Part shown: positions 11,456-22,710 of the stretch, in pieces
How the letters are laid out: each line of letters begins with the position of its first letter
Numbering within the stretch: position 1 is the stretch's first letter
Position numbers and translations under genes: made by a program
DNA from: Thalassia testudinum
Taxonomy: Eukaryota; Streptophyta; Magnoliopsida; Alismatales; Hydrocharitaceae
DNA: 64,000 bases
NCBI GenBank assembly: GCA_037157565.1
Contig: JAZHRO010000039.1
Span: 48,856,001 to 48,920,000 of the forward strand
Direction of reading: 5' to 3'
The notes under the pieces: generated by a model
What the model saw: only the letters and a program-made list of their open reading frames with translations
What the model was told of the DNA's origin: nothing
The model's database searches: none

Positions 11456-12051
11456 TGATAAGCACATATAAATTCATCAAAAAATGCTTATTTATAATAG
11501 TTCCTAGGCATAGCATTGAATATCATGTTATAAATATTGCACAGCATGCATCATTCTGCATTTAGAGTAGTTGTATATATTTTAGGTTAATTAGGTCCTT
11601 TTTATGGTCAAGAGAGAAGAGGATTTATTTCAGGGCCTCGGATAGACAATCAGACCATACGGATCTGATCAGGATTACGATCGAAGTCTAACGCCTCTAA
11701 AATCGTCCAGATAGAAGTCCCGTAGCATCACATGAAGTCGACGAAGATCAGCGGCCAGGGGGCAATGGACATCCATACAGGTTTCAGATGGAAAATTAGA
11801 CCATGGGAATGGATCCGGAGCGACGATCGTAGTTCGGCACCGAGAAATCATCTCGATCTGAGCACCGTGGCACCATCTACAAGAAGAAGAAGACGGACAG
11901 CCCAGATGGCGCCATGTAGCACCATCCAGGCCGCCCAACATCGGCCAACAGCCACCACCCACTCCCTTCATCATCTGTGCCCTTGAATCCTAGCCATTAG
12001 ATCAAGATCCAATGACTGGGAAGCATCTACACGGAGCTCCTCCTCGCGACG

Positions 12052-12120
12052 CATTGGCGGACCTAGCGCAATGGTGGGAGCGGCGGTTCTCAAGGGAGGG
12101 GCACGGGTTCGAATCCTTGC
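12052..12120 (+). mobile_element. tRNA-derived SINE-like head inside LTR B
   Basis: An A-box-like TAGCGCAATGGTGG (12064-12077) and a B box GGTTCGAATCC (12106-12116) start 42 bp apart, as in tRNA genes and tRNA-derived SINEs. A tRNA acceptor stem does not form (GCGGACC against CAACCCC), so it is not a tRNA gene. The layout resembles plant Au-type SINE heads, but no poly(T/A) tail or flanking repeat was found. Confidence 0.5.
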
Positions 12121-12379
12121 AACCCCCCCAATTCTCAAATCAGCCGGGCAACATCGCACGTAAGCAACAGTGGTAGCGCAATGCACGCCAGCGTGCACAC
12201 CAGCAGGATGCCACACGATCAGCGCGCATTATGGGTGGCAACGCAACGTAGGCACATGCGTGGTTGGTGCCATCTTTCAGTGACAACTAGGCTGACCTAC
12301 AGCGACGCTTACAACCATCGCTACTTCATTGCAAGCCAGCAAAGCCAGCTAAGGGCGTGAGCGGATGTGAGCTGTCTAC

Positions 12380-12459
12380 AGCAACGTTTCCAGCGACGGT
12401 CTGGAGGTTGCTAAAGGTCCTTTACCCATTTTTAGCCTCTTCTCCTCCATTATAAAAGG
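12380..12459 (+). promoter_or_regulatory. Inverted repeat and TATA box of LTR B
   Basis: AGCAAC (12380-12385) and TCCAG (12389-12393) pair with CTGGA (12401-12405) and GTTGCT (12407-12412) around a CGACGGT loop. TATAAAAGG follows at 12451. Same arrangement as in LTRs A and D. Confidence 0.65.
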
Positions 12460-13144
12460 ACCTACAACCCCTCCCTTCCAAGTCATCTCTACATACTCTA
12501 CTCCCACCTACTCCCAAGCTCTGGCAAGCCTACCAACACTCTATTAGAGCTTATTCTCAAGCTCCCAAGGTGCCTATTAGTACAGCGAACCTCTACCCCA
12601 CTAAATACTCCTCCAACTTCCCATCCCCCTTCATAGGTCACCTTAGGCTGTCTTCCCACCTCCATTCCAGTAGCAAATCATCTCTGTCTTCTCACCTCCA
12701 TTCCGGAGCCACGTCGAAGCTTTCCTCTACCTGATGTCCTCCTGCATCTCACCTCTGTCATCCCGCTCCACACCTCCTTCGTCCGAGCTTCTGCCAGGCA
12801 CCGTCGTCTCGCTGAACAGCTGATTCAGGAGATTTCCTCTCACCCCCCTCTCTTTTTATGCTTTCATAATTGATTGTAATAGACATTGAAGTGATATCTA
12901 TACCATTTTTGTTCCATCTCTATCTTGTGATTCAATCGCTTGTCTTTTATTTCAAAAACACAAAAAATATAACAAAACCCTAAAATGCCAAAAAGAAACA
13001 AATCGAAGTGCGATTTTCAGTTAAAGTAAACGTCGCCTCCCTGTGTTCGACCTGGGACTCCCTTGGAGTTTCGATATAAATTTTATCTGATCGACATGTT
13101 TTGCAACTATGACGACGGGTTACTCGTAACCTCGATTTCTAACA

Positions 13145-13903
13145 CGCAAACACGTGAGACCAAAGGACAACCAAACCCGTGGCACCTGAAAAGGACATGG
13201 TCAAGCTCTTTGAACAAGTTCATATAAACATCCCCTTGACGGATGCGATTAGCCATGTACCGGCTTACGCACGATTTCTGAAAGACATATATACACCTAA
13301 GCATAAGCTGCGAACCAAAAGTGGGAGTCCAATCGTATTGTCAAAGCAAGCCAGCTCTGTCATTTTGAGCAAACTCCCACCTAAGGCAAAAGACCTAGGT
13401 ACTCCCCTGATTTCCAATACAATTGGTGATATCCAATTTGATAGAGCTTTATTAGATCTAGGAGCCTCCATAACCTAATACCTACATCCCTACCTGACCA
13501 TCTTAGGGAATCTAAGCTCAAACCTACAGAGGTGACCTTACAGTTGGCAGGCCGATCTATTAAGTCACCTAAAGGAGTTCTTCAGGATGTCATTGTTAGG
13601 GTTCGGGATTTCTATTTACCGGTGGATTTCATAGTCTTGGATATGGATGCTCCAGAAAATCTAAAAAACACACCAATCATACTAGTGAGACCCTTTCTAG
13701 CCACTGCTAGGGCCAACATTAATTGTGAGGAGGGCCAAATTAAACTAAAATTTGGGAACCAAACACTAAAGATCGACATCTTTCAGGCCCAACAAGGGAT
13801 TAATTGCGGAGTTATAGAACAAATATGTGACATTAAGGCTGTGGTTGACAATCAATATATTGAGGAAAACCTAACTACTTCTAATCAACCACAAGAGGAC
13901 TAA
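13145..13903 (+). pseudogene. Element C gag end and aspartic protease (broken)
   Basis: Coding begins abruptly at the B insertion point, so upstream gag is missing from the window. The segment at 13179-13478 carries the linker (DAISHVPAYARFLKD...) and the retropepsin active site DLGAS near 13460. A frameshift lies between about 13480 and 13530, then the rest of the protease domain continues to a stop at 13901-13903, including the flap/late region with TPIILVRPFLATARA. DLGAS, not DSGA, fits Athila/Tat-type proteases and matches element D. In the living element it would cleave the Gag-Pol polyprotein inside virus-like particles. The present frame breaks make it non-functional. Confidence 0.85.
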
Positions 13904-15125
13904 AACCCGCAATCAGAGGAGTCCAAACTCATCCTAGACACACCCATAACTCCTTCCCTTGCTCCTGACACACACTCTGAACCACCCACTGCTGCTGATG
14001 AACCTGTTTTGGAACTAAAGCCTCTTCCCGATCATCTAAAGTATGTCTTTTTGGGTTTCAATCAGACGTTTCTTGTGATTATCAACTCCAGACTCACACC
14101 TGATCAGGAATCCCGTCTGATTGTTGTTCTCCAGCAACATCGAAGAGCCATTGGTTGGGCTCTCGATGATTTGACTGGTATTAGCTCCTCTTACTACACA
14201 TGACTTTCCAGTGAAATGTAGAGATGTCTGAATCCTAATCTGTAGGAGGTCATGAAAAAGGAGATCATCAAGTAGTTAGATGCTGGGATCATCTATCCAA
14301 TCTCCAATAGTCGGTGGGTGAGTCTAATCCAAGTTGTGCCTAAGAAGGCAGGACTCACCATGATCATGATTGAGATCAGAGAAGTCATACCAACCTGTGT
14401 AGCAAATTTGTGGAGAGTCTGCATTGATTACAGAAGACTCAATACCTCCACAAAGAAGGATCATTTCCCACTACCATTTATTGATCAGATCCTCGAAAAA
14501 CTAGCGGGAAATAGATTCTTCTGCTTTTTGGATGGGTACTCTGGTTATAACCAGGTGGCAATCCATCCTGAGGACCAAGAGAAGACCACTTTCACCTGCC
14601 CATTTGGCACGTACGCATTCCGAAGGATGCCTTCGGTCTCTGCAACGCACCCGCTACTTTTTAGCAGTGCATGCTTGCCATATTCTTAGATATGGTAGGT
14701 GATTATCTGGAAGTCTTCATGGATGACTTCTTAGTGTTTGGCAAATCATTTGACTATTGCCTCCTGCACTTGATCCAGATCTTTAGGTGGTGCATTGACA
14801 TGAATCTGGTTCTTTCCTAGGAAAAGAGCCACTTCATGGTGCCTAAAGGAATTGCCCTGGGACATCTCATTCAGAAAAAGGCATCTAGGTTGATCGAGCC
14901 AAGGTGAATCTAATTTCCAAACTCCCTATGCCTAGCTCGGTCAAGGACATCCGATCTTTCTTGAGGCACGTCGATTTTTACCGTCGATTCATTCCCAATT
15001 TCTCGAAAATCGCATGCCCCCTGACCGGTCTACTATCTAAGGATGTTCCTTTTGAAATCTCCAAGGAATGCACTCAAGCATTTGAAATCCTACGTAATCG
15101 AGTTACCCAAGCTCAGATCCTATAG
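13904..15125 (+). pseudogene. Element C reverse transcriptase (broken)
   Basis: Ty3/gypsy RT. 14009-14203 holds the linker (HLKYVFLG, then RRAIGWALDDL). 14318-14689 holds the fingers/palm, with [26 protein letters not shown] and TTFTCPFGTYAFRRMP. The catalytic FMDD lies near 14715-14730 in another frame, so a frameshift lies between about 14630 and 14700. 14904-15125 gives the connection (RSFLRHVDFYRRFIPNFSKIACPL). In-frame stops at 14201, 14817 and 15123 add damage. It would copy element RNA into DNA. Same lineage as the D RT. Confidence 0.88.
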
Positions 15126-15640
15126 TCGCTTGATTGGTCTCAACCCTTTGAGATCATGTGCGATGCATCTGATTTCGCTGTAGGAGCAGTACTTGGGTAG
15201 AAAACTGACGGGAAACCCGTGGTCATCTACTACGCTAGCAAGGCACTTGACGAGGCTCAGCGTAACTACATAGTTATTGAGAAAGAGCTGCTGGCCGTAG
15301 TACTTGCCCTGGAAAAGTTCAGATCGTATCTTCTGGGTTCCTGTGTTATCATTTACTCTAATCACACAGCTGTGAGTTATCTCCTTGCGAAGGACGCGAA
15401 ACCTCAACTAATCCACTGGATCTTGCTGTTGCAAGAGTTTGACCTCGAGATTCGCGACAAGGCGAGAAAATAGAATGTGGTAGCTGATCACTTGTCCCAC
15501 CTTCCTTCTGACATTATCGACCCTTCCGGACCCATTACGGAACATTTTCCTGATGAGCACCTCCTAACTATCAGTACGAGGCTTCCATGGTTTGCTGATC
15601 TAGTAAACTACTTGGCATCACATCAGATTTTGTTCAATTG
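15126..15640 (+). pseudogene. Element C RNase H (broken)
   Basis: Recognisable by MCDASDFAVGAVLG (first catalytic Asp), [36 protein letters not shown] and NVVADHLSHLPSD. The domain removes the RNA strand during reverse transcription. TAG stops interrupt at 15198 (after AVLG) and 15471. It is in frame with the preceding connection segment. Confidence 0.85.
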
Positions 15641-16734
15641 ACCGAAGGCCAAGAAGGACAAATTGCTTTCCTGTTTCGGAAGCAAAAGTCCTCCAGTGCG
15701 GCTTCTATTGGCCCATGATTTTCAAAGACACATACAATCACTGTAAGGCATACACTCGTTGTCAGACCTTAGACAACATCAGCCACCGTAATATGATGCT
15801 CTTACAGCCGATTCTCATATGCGAAACCTTCGATGTCTGAGGGATTGATTTTATAGGACCCTTTCCTGTTTCAGACGACTTCCAGTACATTCTGCTCGCT
15901 GTTGACTACGTGTCCAAATTGATTGAAGCCATTCCGACCCGAACCAATGATCATAAGGTGGTTATCAAATTTATTCATCATAACATCTTTTCTCGGTTTC
16001 GGATTCCACGTGCTATAATCTCTGATGGAAGGACCCATTTCACTGATGCTCAGTTCAGGTCACTGATGACCAAATATGAGGTGTCACACCGAATCTCTAC
16101 TCCTTATCACCCCCAAACCAACAGTCTAGCTGAGCTATCGAATCGGGAGATCAAGAAAATCCTCCAAGTCAGTGTTCGTCCTGACAGGAAAGACTGGTCA
16201 TCCTGACTTCCGGAAGCTTTGTGGGCTTATAGGACCGCCCACAAAGCCTAATTAGGTATGTCTCCCTTCATAATAGTGTATGGGAAGGCATGTCAATTCC
16301 CCGTCAAATTGGAGCACAAAGCCTATTGGGCAGTACGAAACTGCAATCTCGATCTTTCTAAGGTAGGAACCCACAGAAAGCTTCAAATGAGCAAGATCAA
16401 TGAATTATGCCACGACGTGTATGAGAACCCATGAATTTACAAAGAATGGGTTAAAGCCTTTCACGACAAGCAGATATCCAGAAAGATCTTTTGCCCTGGT
16501 CAAAAAGTCCTACTCTTTGATGCCAAACTCAAACTGTTCCCAGGAAAACTCAAATCAAAATGGATTGGACCTTACCTCATCCGACGAATCTTTGGAAATG
16601 GAGCCATCGAAATCACTCAACTCAGCCACGATTCAGAACCTTTTGTCATGAACGGTCAGAGACTCAAACCGTTCATTAAACTTACCAATACAAATTTGGC
16701 TGAGACATCTTTTACCCTCCATTCTCCCTGAGCT
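15641..16734 (+). pseudogene. Element C integrase (broken)
   Basis: The HHCC-like zinc region lies around 15700-15800, with CRQ-type Cys (YTRCQTL-like) visible across frames. The DDE core follows: GIDFIGPF near 15841, IISDGRTHF near 16017 and LAELSNREIKKIL near 16125, so all three acidic positions are present. C-terminal LWAYRTAHKA follows a stop at 16204-16206. The C-terminal domain (GQKVLLFDAKLKLFPGKLKSKW) continues in shifted frames to about 16690. No chromodomain. Decayed by several stops and frameshifts. Confidence 0.85.
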
Positions 16735-18341
16735 CATTGCGCCCAACCGATGGCGTAAAACTCATCACTTAAAGGGAGGCAACCCATCATTTTTTAAAAA
16801 GTCGAAACCTTTCTTGACACATTCCTAAGCTGAACTCATATTGCACTTTAGGGTTCATCCATTAGAACAACCGACTCCACCTCTGGTACCCATACTCGAG
16901 CTTGAAATCATCTGCAACAATCATCCCGACCCATTCACCCACCCAAAACCTATTCTAATGAATGATCTAAGCTGAACTAGAACCCACTTAATTTACAATG
17001 AGGACATTGCAAATCATAGGCATAGGGGGTATTAAAGTGCAAAACACCGTGAAAATCATCTCACAAGAAGGGTTTCATCAAAAAAATCACATATCCCAAA
17101 AATACCAAAAAAATAAAAAATTCTTGAAAAAAAATAAAATAAATGAGAGGAGAGAAAATTTTGAGGGCATATCAGTTTTGAGGAGAAAAAGGGGAGGAGA
17201 TAAAAATGTCAAAAAGGAGCACAAGATGAAAAGAAAAGAAAAGGAGGTAGTCATTAGTAAAAAATTAAAGAATTGACTTAGTTCTAGGCCATATCAAAAG
17301 AAAGAAAATGAAAGGCAAAAAGTGCTAATGAAACAAATAAGAGATTAGTAGGAATGCTGATTTTAGACCTTTTGGGCTATAATCCTAGGCTTAAAAATTC
17401 AAGTACCCGCTAAGATCTAAATAATCCTCAAGAGGTTGGGGAAAATGTGAAGCTTAAGCATTAGGTCTAAGGCTTAGGGATTATTCGGCCTCGGTAACTG
17501 ACCTCTGGTTTGTGGGACTCGGTAACCTAAGCACCCCAATCCACACACAATCTGGTTCAGTGCGCTTAAGTATCAAGATCACGGAAATGCGTTTAAATTG
17601 TTCCAAAAAAGTCACCTAGATTAGGAGCGGCTGATCAACACATGTTACCTTGGACGAGTTCCCGGTGCAGAGAGGCGGGAAATTCCCCTCGAAGATGCGC
17701 AATAACATATCGTCTCCTTGGTGCTTGTCTCCTAAGATATCTACATATCCTATCAGGGGCATGTAAGCATCCTATGCTGGTTCAGATGCCATGGGCGGCA
17801 TTATCTTGAAATGTCGATTGTCAGGGTCTAGATTTAGCTACAAAACACCATGGGCGAGATTATCTCGAAATCTTGAAAGCCAAGATTCTGGGGGTTGCCA
17901 TAGGCGGTGCTATCTCGAAGCATCAATTGCTAGGGACCCTTTGAGGATTGATGTGGGGACTAGGAATCTGATACTGACCATGTTGTGAAGCTAATCCAAA
18001 GCTATAAGTAAAAAGAAAAGAGAGAAAACTCTCCACAAAAGAAAAATTCCTCTTTCTCTCTTTGACAAAAACGCACTGCAAACTGAACCAAGGCTAAAAC
18101 ATGTTACAAGCACGAGTGCTTTAACCGTGGAGTTCAACGAACCTTAGGATAGTTCTTGTGGGCCTTAAAAACCTTCACGGCAGACTGAGGCTAGAGATGG
18201 TCAGGTCCAAATCTTGGTTGGTACTTAAGTACCTCTAGGCCTACTATTGACATTCTAACCTAATATACAAAAGGAAGCATGCATCAAAGTTTTGAGCATC
18301 AAAAGATTGTATGGTCTAGAATCAAAATTAATACCTTAAAT
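16735..18341 (+). other. 3' untranslated region of element C
   Basis: No gene. Internal polypurine-like motif at 16998-17035 (CAATGAGGACATTGC then GGCATAGGGGGT). An A/G-rich tract runs from 17080 to 17330. A repeated GCCATGGGCG..ATTATCTYGAAA motif occurs three times at about 17787, 17846 and 17896 with 50-60 bp spacing. It seems to play the place of the twin motif of A/B/D but differs in sequence. Confidence 0.65.
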
Positions 18342-18379
18342 TTTTGCTAAGGGACTAGCAAAAGCTAGGCATGGGGGTA
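18342..18379 (+). other. Stem-loop plus polypurine tract of element C
   Basis: TTTTGCTA (18342-18349), loop AGGGAC, TAGCAAAA (18356-18363): perfect 8-bp stem. Then AGGCATGGGGGTA (18367-18379) abuts the LTR. Confidence 0.85.
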
Positions 18380-21144
18380 TGATGGGAACACCATCATGAG
18401 CCCTAACTAGTTTATTTTGACCCAATGAAGTCAATAAATGCTCCTACATAACCAACTGAAAGTCATAATTCATTGCATAACCTTTCTGAGAGAAACACAA
18501 GAAACTAGGGTTAAAACTGTAATTTTACCACCACATCTTGAATGTAGTACAACCACGGGTTTTCTCAAGGGCTGAATAAAGGTCAAATGGTCTTAACAGG
18601 ATAACAAGTGAGTTGGATTAAACAGAAAAGGGTTTGTGTGCATTCTGAGAATTAAATGACTTTTGAAATCCTAAGAATAGATCCACTTAATTAACCAAGG
18701 TTTTGGTCAGGATAAAATTCACTTAAACCTTTAAAAATCATATAAAAATATTCTCTAGGGTTTAGTACCTTCAATTTGGCCATTAGAACATATCTTAACC
18801 TAAAATGGAGTCTCAGACAAATATTTACCCTGATTTGGGTTTTTACATAAATTACCCAGTCAAACATGGTCAAAACCAAAATAAAACTTCACCATTGGAT
18901 TCCTTAGGTCCAAATTAGGTTTTTACCAAAATTTGGACCCAAGATGAGTTTTCCTTGACCTAGTTTGCAAAAAGGTCCTGTATGATTATATTTCTACCCC
19001 CTAACTTTCAAAAACCCTTGCTAACAACCCCCTAGCATCTTCATCATCTTCACAATTAGGTCCCTCTGCCATTATCACGGAGGAACCCTGCTCGGAGACC
19101 TTTGATAGGGAATATCTCCTTGATTGCTTGGAGAATCTCTTCCAAAATTGGAAGGAAAATCCTCTGAGAAATTCTCTCCAGTCTGAACCCATTGATGAGC
19201 TTTGATTCCCTCCCAATCTCTCATGCGAACGCATGAGAGATTTGGGAATCTTAATAGATCCCAAGTCCAGCGACCTTCCAAGCTTAGGAAGCTTGCTTCC
19301 CAAGCCCTAACTGCCCTTCAGAGCCTTATTTAAAGAAGCCCAGATCCTCCCAACTTCTCCATGCTCGAATTCAACCATGATTCCCCTCAATTCGTCTCTC
19401 TCCCTCACGATCGAAGGCTCCTCAACGTCCAGTGACCTTCCCTGCTCTTTCTTGTTGTCCGTCCACCATACCTGCGGCATATTCCTCTTCCTTATTCTTC
19501 TCCATGTCTTGCCGTACCAGCAGACGCTCGTTCCCCTTCATCCTCGCCGATCCCACCTCACCGGAGCCGCCTTCGTCTCCGAAGGTGGCCATATCGGACT
19601 CGATGCCCTCGCTGCCCCCCGTCGTCCATTAACTTCCTAGCTAAGTTCCCTGTCCCCTCTACTTGCTTCTCCACTCCTCACTTTTCAAAATCGATCACTG
19701 ACACCCCTTCACACCTCCATCTCCAGCCACCCCCTCCGATGAGGCCATCCCACCTCCACAGGCCACCAAAACCCTCGTCAACAAGCCCACGACCATCACC
19801 ACACCTCACTGATCACTTCCCCTCACTTTATTCACTTCGCCATCCACCCAAGTCACCCCCCGAACACACCTACTCACACGCACACAGTTTGCCCTAGGCA
19901 CGCACTCACGACCACTGTCATGCCACACCATCACCCCCAGCACATTCACCGTGCTCCGGCGACTCTCCCTGAGAGTTCTGACATGGCTGAGAGACCATTC
20001 TACTGATTTCAGGGTCCAGGCCTTATCCGCCATTGGCGAGCAAGCTCGAAGCTTGCTTGAAGTTGCCCTAGGTGCTGCTGTCCCAGGTTGAAGTTCTAGG
20101 CTACGCGAAAGTGGCTTGCACATGCACCCAAGACCTCAATTGCAATTGCGAGCCTCAACAGTTGAGGCAATTGTGAAGATCACTCCCTGCTGCAGACGTG
20201 CGGAAGGAAGGGTGTGCGGATAGTCCCACCTCAGATACAAAGAGGCACCCATACCCGCATAAATTGAAAAACTGCCTATAGCTGTTCGCCTCAATTACCA
20301 CAGGGTGAGGTCCCTCTCATCTTCACCCAGTCTCGTCCGCAACACTGCCCCCGCTGACCTGGCCTAACCCGACCCAACCTACACTCCTCGCTCACCACCG
20401 CATGTCGGTGAGCCTGCACTCTGGTATGCATTCGACCCGATAACCTAGATACCTGTGGCTCTGGGAGAGCGGATCCTAAGAGAGAAAAAGAGAGGAGAGT
20501 TGCGCAGGTAGGGGGAGGGTTTTGCTATAGGAACCTCCGGCCGACACTTAGCTGAATTCTGAGGAGGAGGCCTGAAGCTGAAGAAGAGAAAGCAGCTAAG
20601 GGCCAAAGAAGAAGAAAGCCAAAGGCAGAAGGAAGAAGAAGAAGAGGAGGAGGAGGCCAGAGCAGAAGAAAGAGCTGAAGAGGAAAGGAGAAGACAGAGT
20701 AAGCAAAGGCCAAAGCAGAAGCTGAAGAAGAAAAGGATCGCAGAGATAGAAGAAGAAGAGAGGAAGAGAAGGACACAACAGAGACAGAGAAAGAGAAGAA
20801 TAAAAGAAGAAAAAGAATCAGACAACTTTAAGTCATCTGATTTACAAATCAGACGACAGATCTTAAGCTCTCATTGCATATTCATACATTGAGTTCCTTA
20901 GTGATATTGTAGGAGTATTTGGTGATCTAAATCACCATTTTACTCACATATTTTTGCACATTACTACTGATACTACTGCAATCTCTTTTAAGTTTGAATT
21001 GTGATCTTGATTTCTAAATCCCATATAGCTCCCTATGTTCGACCTCGGAACTTATTCAAGTAATAAAAATTCTATTTGTTTTCAAAGTGATTTCGACTAT
21101 ACTGCAACACGATTATTTTAAACATCGATTTCACCTCGTAAACA
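18380..21144 (+). mobile_element. 3' LTR of element C
   Basis: Starts TGATGGGAAC and ends CCTCGTAAACA. A full-length relative lies in the opposite orientation at 58172-60886. Two inverted repeats precede a weak TATA (CTTATTTAAAG, about 19324). A TAGTCCCACCTC box lies at 20229, a GA-rich transcribed tract at 20560-20830, and CAGAC-type motifs near 20820-20865. The TATGTTCGACCTCGGA block near 21033 is the conserved end signature. The C 5' LTR lies outside the window. Confidence 0.82.
19212..19246. promoter_or_regulatory. Hairpin upstream of LTR C promoter
   Basis: CCCAATCTCTCATGC (19212-19226), loop GAAC, GCATGAGAGATTTGGG (19231-19246): 15 paired bases with one bulged T. The solo LTR has the same 35-base unit (60013-60047, opposite strand) with one base changed. 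A second, weaker inverted repeat lies at about 19277-19305. Confidence 0.8.
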
Positions 21145-21849
21145 TGCCCCTTCACGCCTCGCCTGTGACATCACGCGGGCCTAGCTCATACCCGATTACA
21201 TGCCTAAGCCTCACACCTCAGTTGCTACCCACTGCAGGCAGCCCTGGTCCCGAGTACACTCTAATCCAAACCCGAATACCCGGTTATCCTTGGAAGAGGA
21301 AGAAGAGAAGAAAGAGAGAGAGTGCGAGGTAGGGGAGGGTTTTGCTATGGAGAAGAACGGCTAACACTTAGCCGTTTGAGAAGTTATTCCACTGGTGCGT
21401 GAGAAGAAGAAGAGGTTGAAGAAGAAACCAAAGGAAAGAAGAAGGAAGAAGAACAACAACAAAAGAAAAAGAAAGAAGAAGCACTATAGCAATGCACATT
21501 TAAGTCGTCTGATTGTAAAATCAGACATCTGATTATCTGTTCCTTCATTTAATTATATTTAGTAAATACTATATATGTGTTAGGCTAATAATTGGTGATC
21601 CAAATCATCATTATTTTGTCTAGAGTTCTTTTTATTTCTTCATATACTCATGTTATACATTGCATATTAATTCTTTAGTAATCAGTTGTGCTCATTTATA
21701 TTATTTGTTGACATTAACGCGTGAATGCAATACTTGCTCCATGTGTTTGACCTCGGACTTCAATTTGAGTAATAAATTGTATTTGTTGACGAGCAATTTT
21801 GGTCTGTACTACAACGTATCAATCTTAAACACCGATTTCACGCGTGCAA
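21145..21849 (+). mobile_element. Right part of an older LTR (X), C-like family
   Basis: From about 21230 to 21849 this parallels the last 700-800 bp of LTR C: GAGAGGTAGGGG-type leader, AACACTTAGCCG, GA-rich tract, TCAGACATCTGAT, TTTGACCTCGGACTT, then CCGATTTCACGCGTGCAACA. It begins exactly where LTR C ends, which suggests C inserted into it. No PBS follows, so X is a solo or 3' LTR. Confidence 0.65.
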
Positions 21850-21873
21850 CATCTGGCAAACAAAAAATGTGGC

Positions 21874-22440
21874 TTAACTAGATGTCAACTGCCGCAACTT
21901 TGCAAACCTCTGCGACTCATTACACCAACCTGCAGTAGTCAACAACTCAACAATCAAGTCATAATGCTCCTCAGATGCCTTTAGGTTGAATCCACGCATC
22001 ATCAAATCATACACCTGCACTACCTTATCAGGTAGTCTAGCCCTCTTGTAAATGGACAGCACTGCATCAAATGTGAATTGGTTTAGCACAAGCCCACCAG
22101 CTACCATCTGATCAAACAACACGAGGACCTCACCATAGAGCCCATTGTACCTATATGCATCCATGATCACCATCCCAGTCAACGAGCCCTTGGATGTGAA
22201 GCCATCAAACACCCTCCTCGCCAAGGCAACCTCACCACACCTCCCATACATCCTGATGACCTCAACCATGATGAAGGACACCCACTCAAGCCACCTCCTC
22301 AGGACTTGCCCATGGATCTCCTTCCCAAGCCACATGGCCCGCAACTCCGTGCTAACACTCAACCGCCTGGCCATTGTCACAAAGTCAGGCATGTGCTTGG
22401 ACAACTACATCAACTTGAACACATCCAGTGTATCCAGTAG
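21874..22440 (-). pseudogene. PPR protein fragment (C-terminal part)
   Basis: The minus-strand frame 22404-21874 encodes about 176 residues of pentatricopeptide repeats: LGKEIHGQVLRR, IRMYGRCGEVALARRVFDG, MDAYRYNGLYGEVLVLFDQMVAGGLVLNQFTFDAVLSI-type 35-residue units, ending LKASEEHYDLIVELLTTAG. It continues upstream to about 22440 through an in-frame TAG. PPR proteins bind organellar RNA in plastids or mitochondria. From memory, the order and C-terminus recall a plant PPR like Arabidopsis At1g71460, but that needs a search. The N-terminal two thirds are absent, there is no organelle-targeting peptide, and it is wedged between an LTR and a CACTA element, so it is a gene fragment, not an active gene. 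Confidence 0.75.
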
Positions 22441-22461
22441 TTTTTTTTTTTTGAAAAGAGC
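22441..22461 (-). mobile_element. Tiny retroposition-like insertion with poly(A)
   Basis: A 21-bp insert reads on the minus strand as GCTCTTTTC followed by 12 A. It is flanked by the direct repeat ATCCAGTAG at 22432-22440 and 22462-22470. A poly(A) tail between target duplications is the mark of LINE-driven retroposition; here almost all the body is missing. Confidence 0.45.
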
Positions 22462-22710
22462 ATCCAGTAGTTATTATTATAAGAATCTTTTAATCAAAAT
22501 TCTTTATTTGTTTGGTCATGTCATTACTTTCTACTTTTTTTGGATATTATTCTTTGTTTTGCACATGTGTTTTTAGTTTCAATCATTTTAACTTATGATT
22601 TTGTTGTGGTTGTTCTTGTCTACATATTACTTTATATTATATTTTTTCTTTCATTCATCTATGAAATTTGAAGACCTTTTAAAATAATCTTTTTTTTTTA
22701 GGTTGTAGAT
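22462..22710. other. AT-rich spacer
   Basis: AT-rich with no coding sequence, between the PPR fragment and the first recognisable transposase codon. No CACTA terminal repeat found here. Confidence 0.5.

Larger units (their letters stand above)
11456..13144 (+). mobile_element. 3' LTR of element B
   Basis: Starts TGATAAGCAC after the polypurine tract and ends CGATTTCTAACA at 13144, where element C coding sequence begins. TATAAAAGG at 12451-12459 is a good TATA box. The CTCCCTGTGTTCGACC stretch near 13037 is the conserved pre-3'-end block seen in related LTRs here. The right flank CGCAA is the likely target duplication; the left copy is outside. Confidence 0.82.

Noticed and set aside
12057..12128. 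A genuine tRNA gene
   Set aside because: A and B boxes fit but acceptor and T stems do not pair.
20445..20825. Minus-strand ORFs rich in Ser and Leu
   Set aside because: They are the shadow of a GA-rich tract inside LTR C; overlapping frames are open in several phases and no domain is visible.
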